NCBI RefSeq assembly: GCF_011250645.1 | Contig: NZ_JAANNO010000007.1 | Span: 70,635-134,634 of the forward strand | Origin: Motilibacter aurantiacus | GTDB taxonomy: Bacteria > Actinomycetota > Actinomycetes > Motilibacterales > Motilibacteraceae | Direction: 5' to 3' | DNA length: 64,000 nucleotides | Program-made: the position numbers and the translations under genes | Notes under the pieces: model-generated | What the model was told of the DNA's origin: nothing | What the model saw: the letters and a program-made list of their open reading frames with translations, nothing else | Database searches by the model: none | Shown: piece by piece, positions 61,715 through 64,000 of the stretch | How positions within the stretch are numbered: the first letter of the stretch is position 1 | Layout of the letters: every line of letters starts with the position of its first letter

Positions 61715-62416
61715 CTACGGCTCGAGCGGGCGCCGCGCCACAGCGAAGACCGACTGGCCGAAGGGGGGCCGGAAGCGCTGCTCCGCCTTCCGGAGCAGCG
61801 GCACCATCGCGCCGTCGTAGACCCGCAGTGGCAGGCCCGCCTTCGGCCGGCCGCGCAACGCCTTCATCATGACCAGCCAGGCGACGAGCCCCACCGGGTT
61901 GACGTAGCGCACCTGCACAGGCTCGAGGCCGGCGGCGGTGAGCGCGTCGTTCATCATCCTGATGGTGTAGCGCCTGTAGTGGCCGATGCTCACGTCGAAA
62001 CGGCTCATGGCGAAATTGAAGGCCGGGACGATGAAGACGAGATTGCCCCCGGGCCTCACCAGGCCCGCGAAGCTGCGCAGCGCCGCCGTGTCGTCCTCGA
62101 TGTGCTCCAGCACGTTGAGCGCGACGACCGCGGTGTGCATGGCCGTATCCACGACCGGCGCCTGCAGCTCACGAACGGTGACCCGCTGATTGCCCGCGAA
62201 CCTCTCGCTCAACATGGCAAGGCGAGACGGATCGGCCTCCGACACGGTGATGCGCGGCAGGCCGGACCGGATCCACTCCTCGGCATAATCCCCGTTCCCG
62301 GACCCGATCTCGAGAGCATCGTCCCCGAGATAGGGCTGCGCCAGGCCAGCCAGCCAGGCCCGGTAGTTGTGGGCTGAGGACAGGTCCTCGAGGATCAGCG
62401 TCTGAAACTCACTCAC
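61715..62416 (-). CDS. Class I SAM-dependent methyltransferase
   Basis: A 233-aa methyltransferase. Motif I is DALEIGSGNGDYAEE, motif II ITVSEADPSRLAML, post-motif VVALNVLEHIEDDTAALRSF, and RPGGNLVFIVPAFNFAMSRF. The C-terminus has GHYRRYTIRMMNDALTAAGL, a pattern of lipid- or sugar-modifying enzymes. The substrate is unknown. GTG 62416 starts 5 bp beyond the stop of the GT2 gene, so the two form an operon. It could modify a product of the neighbouring glycosyltransferases. Confidence 0.9.
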   Translation of the reverse strand: MSEFQTLILEDLSSAHNYRAWLAGLAQPYLGDDALEIGSGNGDYAEEWIRSGLPRITVSEADPSRLAMLSERFAGNQRVTVRELQAPVVDTAMHTAVVALNVLEHIEDDTAALRSFAGLVRPGGNLVFIVPAFNFAMSRFDVSIGHYRRYTIRMMNDALTAAGLEPVQVRYVNPVGLVAWLVMMKALRGRPKAGLPLRVYDGAMVPLLRKAEQRFRPPFGQSVFAVARRPLEP

Positions 62417-62420
62417 GCGC

Positions 62421-63149
62421 TCAGACCGCCCGGCCGGCGAGGGCCTGCTCGACGGGCGCCGGCGGCCGGTAGGTGACGCGGAGCCGGCCGAGGATCCAGA
62501 GCGCCTCGACGCCGTCCTTCCAGGTCAGCTTCTTGCCCTCTTCGCGACGGCGAGCTTTGTAGCTGATCGGCACCTCGTAGGGGCGCACCCCGCTCTTGAG
62601 CAGCTTGCCGGTCAGCTCGGCCTCCATGCCGAAGCCCGCCGAGCGCACGTCGAGCGCGCGGTACAGGTCCAGCGGCAGCAGCTTGAAGCACGTCTCGAGA
62701 TCGCTGATCCACGCGTCATAAAGAACATTGGCGGCCATCGTCACACCCTTGTTCCCCATGACGTACCAGAAGGAGAAGGCGGTGTGACTGCCGAAGCTGC
62801 GCGTGCCATAGACCACCGAGGCCTCGTTGTCCAGAACGGGGCGCAGCAGCCCGGGGATCTCCTCGGGCGCGTACTCGAGGTCCGCGTCGCACATGATGAC
62901 GTAATCACCGGTGGCGAGGCCCGCGGCCGTTCGGATAGCGGCGCCCTTGCCCGCGTTCTGGGCGTGGTCGTGGCGGGTGACCCGCGGGTCCGTGATTCCG
63001 TCGAGGATCTTTCCGGTCCCGTCCACGCTGCCGTCGTTGACGATCACGAGCTCCATGTCGCAGCCGTAATCGACCGCGAGCACGCGCTCCAAGGCGTGCG
63101 CGAGCGTGCGCTCCTCGTTGTACACGGGCATGAGGATCGACAGCTTCAC
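62421..63149 (-). CDS. GT2 glycosyltransferase, dolichol-phosphate-mannose-synthase type
   Basis: A 242-aa soluble GT-A enzyme. It has ILMPVYNEERTLAHALERVL, VIVNDGSVDGTGKILDG, NAGKGAAIRTAAGLATGDYV, VIMCDADLEYAPEEIPGLL with DAD, and ISDLETCFKLLPLDLYRALD. Relatives attach sugars to polyprenyl phosphate. The start is GTG 63149. It is the first gene of a pair with the methyltransferase. Confidence 0.92.
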   Translation of the reverse strand: MKLSILMPVYNEERTLAHALERVLAVDYGCDMELVIVNDGSVDGTGKILDGITDPRVTRHDHAQNAGKGAAIRTAAGLATGDYVIMCDADLEYAPEEIPGLLRPVLDNEASVVYGTRSFGSHTAFSFWYVMGNKGVTMAANVLYDAWISDLETCFKLLPLDLYRALDVRSAGFGMEAELTGKLLKSGVRPYEVPISYKARRREEGKKLTWKDGVEALWILGRLRVTYRPPAPVEQALAGRAV

Positions 63150-63280
63150 GGGGCGCACTCCGTCCGAACGGAAGATTGGCAAGGGGGCCGGGACCACCGC
63201 ATGTTATGGCAGGACGCCGGGGTCATCACGCAGCGCGCAAGAAGGGCGACCCCGGCCGCCGGGGGGCGAAGGCTGCGAAC

Positions 63281-64000
63281 TCACTCGCCCTGCTGGCGGA
63301 GGTACCGACCAAAGTGCGGCACGGTGAACGACACGCTGCCTCGCTCCGCCGAGTAGACCAGCCCCTTCTTGAGCAGGCCGTCGCGCACCGGCGACAGGCT
63401 CGCCGGCTTTCGGCCGAGGGCCGTGGCCACGGCAGAGGTCGATACCGGCCCGTCGGCGGACTCACCTCCCAGTTCGGCCATGGTCCGCATGTACTCGCGC
63501 TCGGCCGGGGTCGCACGCTCGTAGCGGCTGCCGAAGAACCCGACCGCGAGCTCCCGCTCCGCCTCGGGAAGTCCGACGCGAACGTCCGCCGCGGTGATGG
63601 GGGAGCTCGGCGCCACGTCCCACGCCGCTTTCCCGTAGGCCTGCACGAAGTAGGGGTAGCCCTCCGTGGCGGCGTACAGGGCGTCGAGCGCGTCCTCGGA
63701 GTACTCGACGTCCTCGTCAGCAGCGGGCGCGACGAGCGCTCGGTCCGCCGCGTCCCGGTCGAGCCGGTCGATGCGCGCGTAGCGGAACAAGCGCTCGGAG
63801 TAGGACTTGCTCGCACTGAGCACCGCCGGAAGGTGCGGCAGCCCCGCCCCCACCACCACCAGCGGGCCGCCGGTCTGGCTCAGCTCGTGGCACGCTCCGC
63901 ACAGCGCGTCGACGTCCCCGCCCGGCAGGTCCTGCATCTCGTCGATGAACAGGGCGATGCCGGTGCCCACGTCGCCGGCCACGGCCGCGGCGTCACCCAG
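63281..64000 (-). CDS. AAA-type ATPase, truncated by the window edge
   Basis: The C-terminal 239 residues of a larger protein; the 5' part lies beyond position 64000. The visible part has a Walker B motif ALFIDEMQDLPGGDVDALCG, a sensor-like segment PLVVVGAGLPHLPAVLSASK, an arginine-finger-type helix (SYSERLFRYARIDRL), the lid helices (YSEDALDALYAATEGYPYFV), and a C-terminal winged-helix-like part (STSAVATALGRKPASLSPVR). This is the layout of Orc1/Cdc6-like or AAA_16 ATPases that bind DNA or act in signalling. Function unknown. Confidence 0.8.
   Translation of the reverse strand: MGDAAAVAGDVGTGIALFIDEMQDLPGGDVDALCGACHELSQTGGPLVVVGAGLPHLPAVLSASKSYSERLFRYARIDRLDRDAADRALVAPAADEDVEYSEDALDALYAATEGYPYFVQAYGKAAWDVAPSSPITAADVRVGLPEAERELAVGFFGSRYERATPAEREYMRTMAELGGESADGPVSTSAVATALGRKPASLSPVRDGLLKKGLVYSAERGSVSFTVPHFGRYLRQQGE

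Overview
This window is a stretch of chromosome from a very high-GC, Gram-positive actinobacterium. The evidence is pervasive G/C in third codon positions, frequent GTG starts, a proteasome activator ending in GQYL (bpa), actinobacterial-type DUF4446 and DUF5926 proteins, an HxlR/quinone-reductase pair, ANTAR regulators, polyprenol-phosphate-dependent mannosyltransferases and GT87 enzymes. The genus cannot be fixed from the sequence alone. I see no transposase, integrase, phage, plasmid or CRISPR genes, so the region looks like ordinary chromosome with accessory insertions.

Layout. 0-21 kb is rich in signalling: an orphan NarL/LuxR response regulator, a tRNA-Ser(GCU), and four cyclic-di-GMP enzymes (three GGDEF-EAL hybrids with different sensory halves and one CHASE3-HAMP-GAF-GGDEF cyclase). 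These are interleaved with peptide deformylase, a ROK kinase, a secreted subtilase with an 11-fold GLRWN tail, a tRNA-Ser(UGA), a LacI regulator and a MocR-type regulator. 21-36 kb holds metabolic and housekeeping genes: aldose epimerase, a CbiX-type chelatase divergent from bioY, a quinone oxidoreductase with acetyltransferases, bpa, two tandem HAD phosphatases translationally coupled below serS, a VanW wall protein, and an NmrA-like reductase divergent from an HxlR repressor across a clear palindromic operator.

36-46 kb returns to regulation: a LOV-GAF-SpoIIE phosphatase (a probable blue-light sensor), a PAP2 phosphatase that overlaps pheA tail to tail, DUF4446, a phytanoyl-CoA dioxygenase-like enzyme divergent from its likely LacI repressor across a 31-bp palindrome, two consecutive ANTAR proteins, and a DUF808 membrane protein. 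46-64 kb is dominated by the cell surface: a secreted Cu/Zn-SOD-like protein, a GT87 mannosyltransferase, a membrane protein with an alkaline-phosphatase-like ectodomain, an MptB-like mannosyltransferase with a GT2 partner, arginine deiminase, an RsbW-like kinase, a second secreted subtilase with a Thr-Pro linker and P-domain, and a GT-C enzyme, methyltransferase and GT2 group. A AAA-type ATPase is cut off by the right edge.

Together the genes suggest a bacterium that ties c-di-GMP, light and stress-type partner-switching signals to wall, glycan and secreted-protease functions. The most unusual items are the GLRWN repeat tail, the LOV-SpoIIE protein, the long operator at 41.6 kb, and a perfect CRP-type site between two convergent genes at 55.0 kb.
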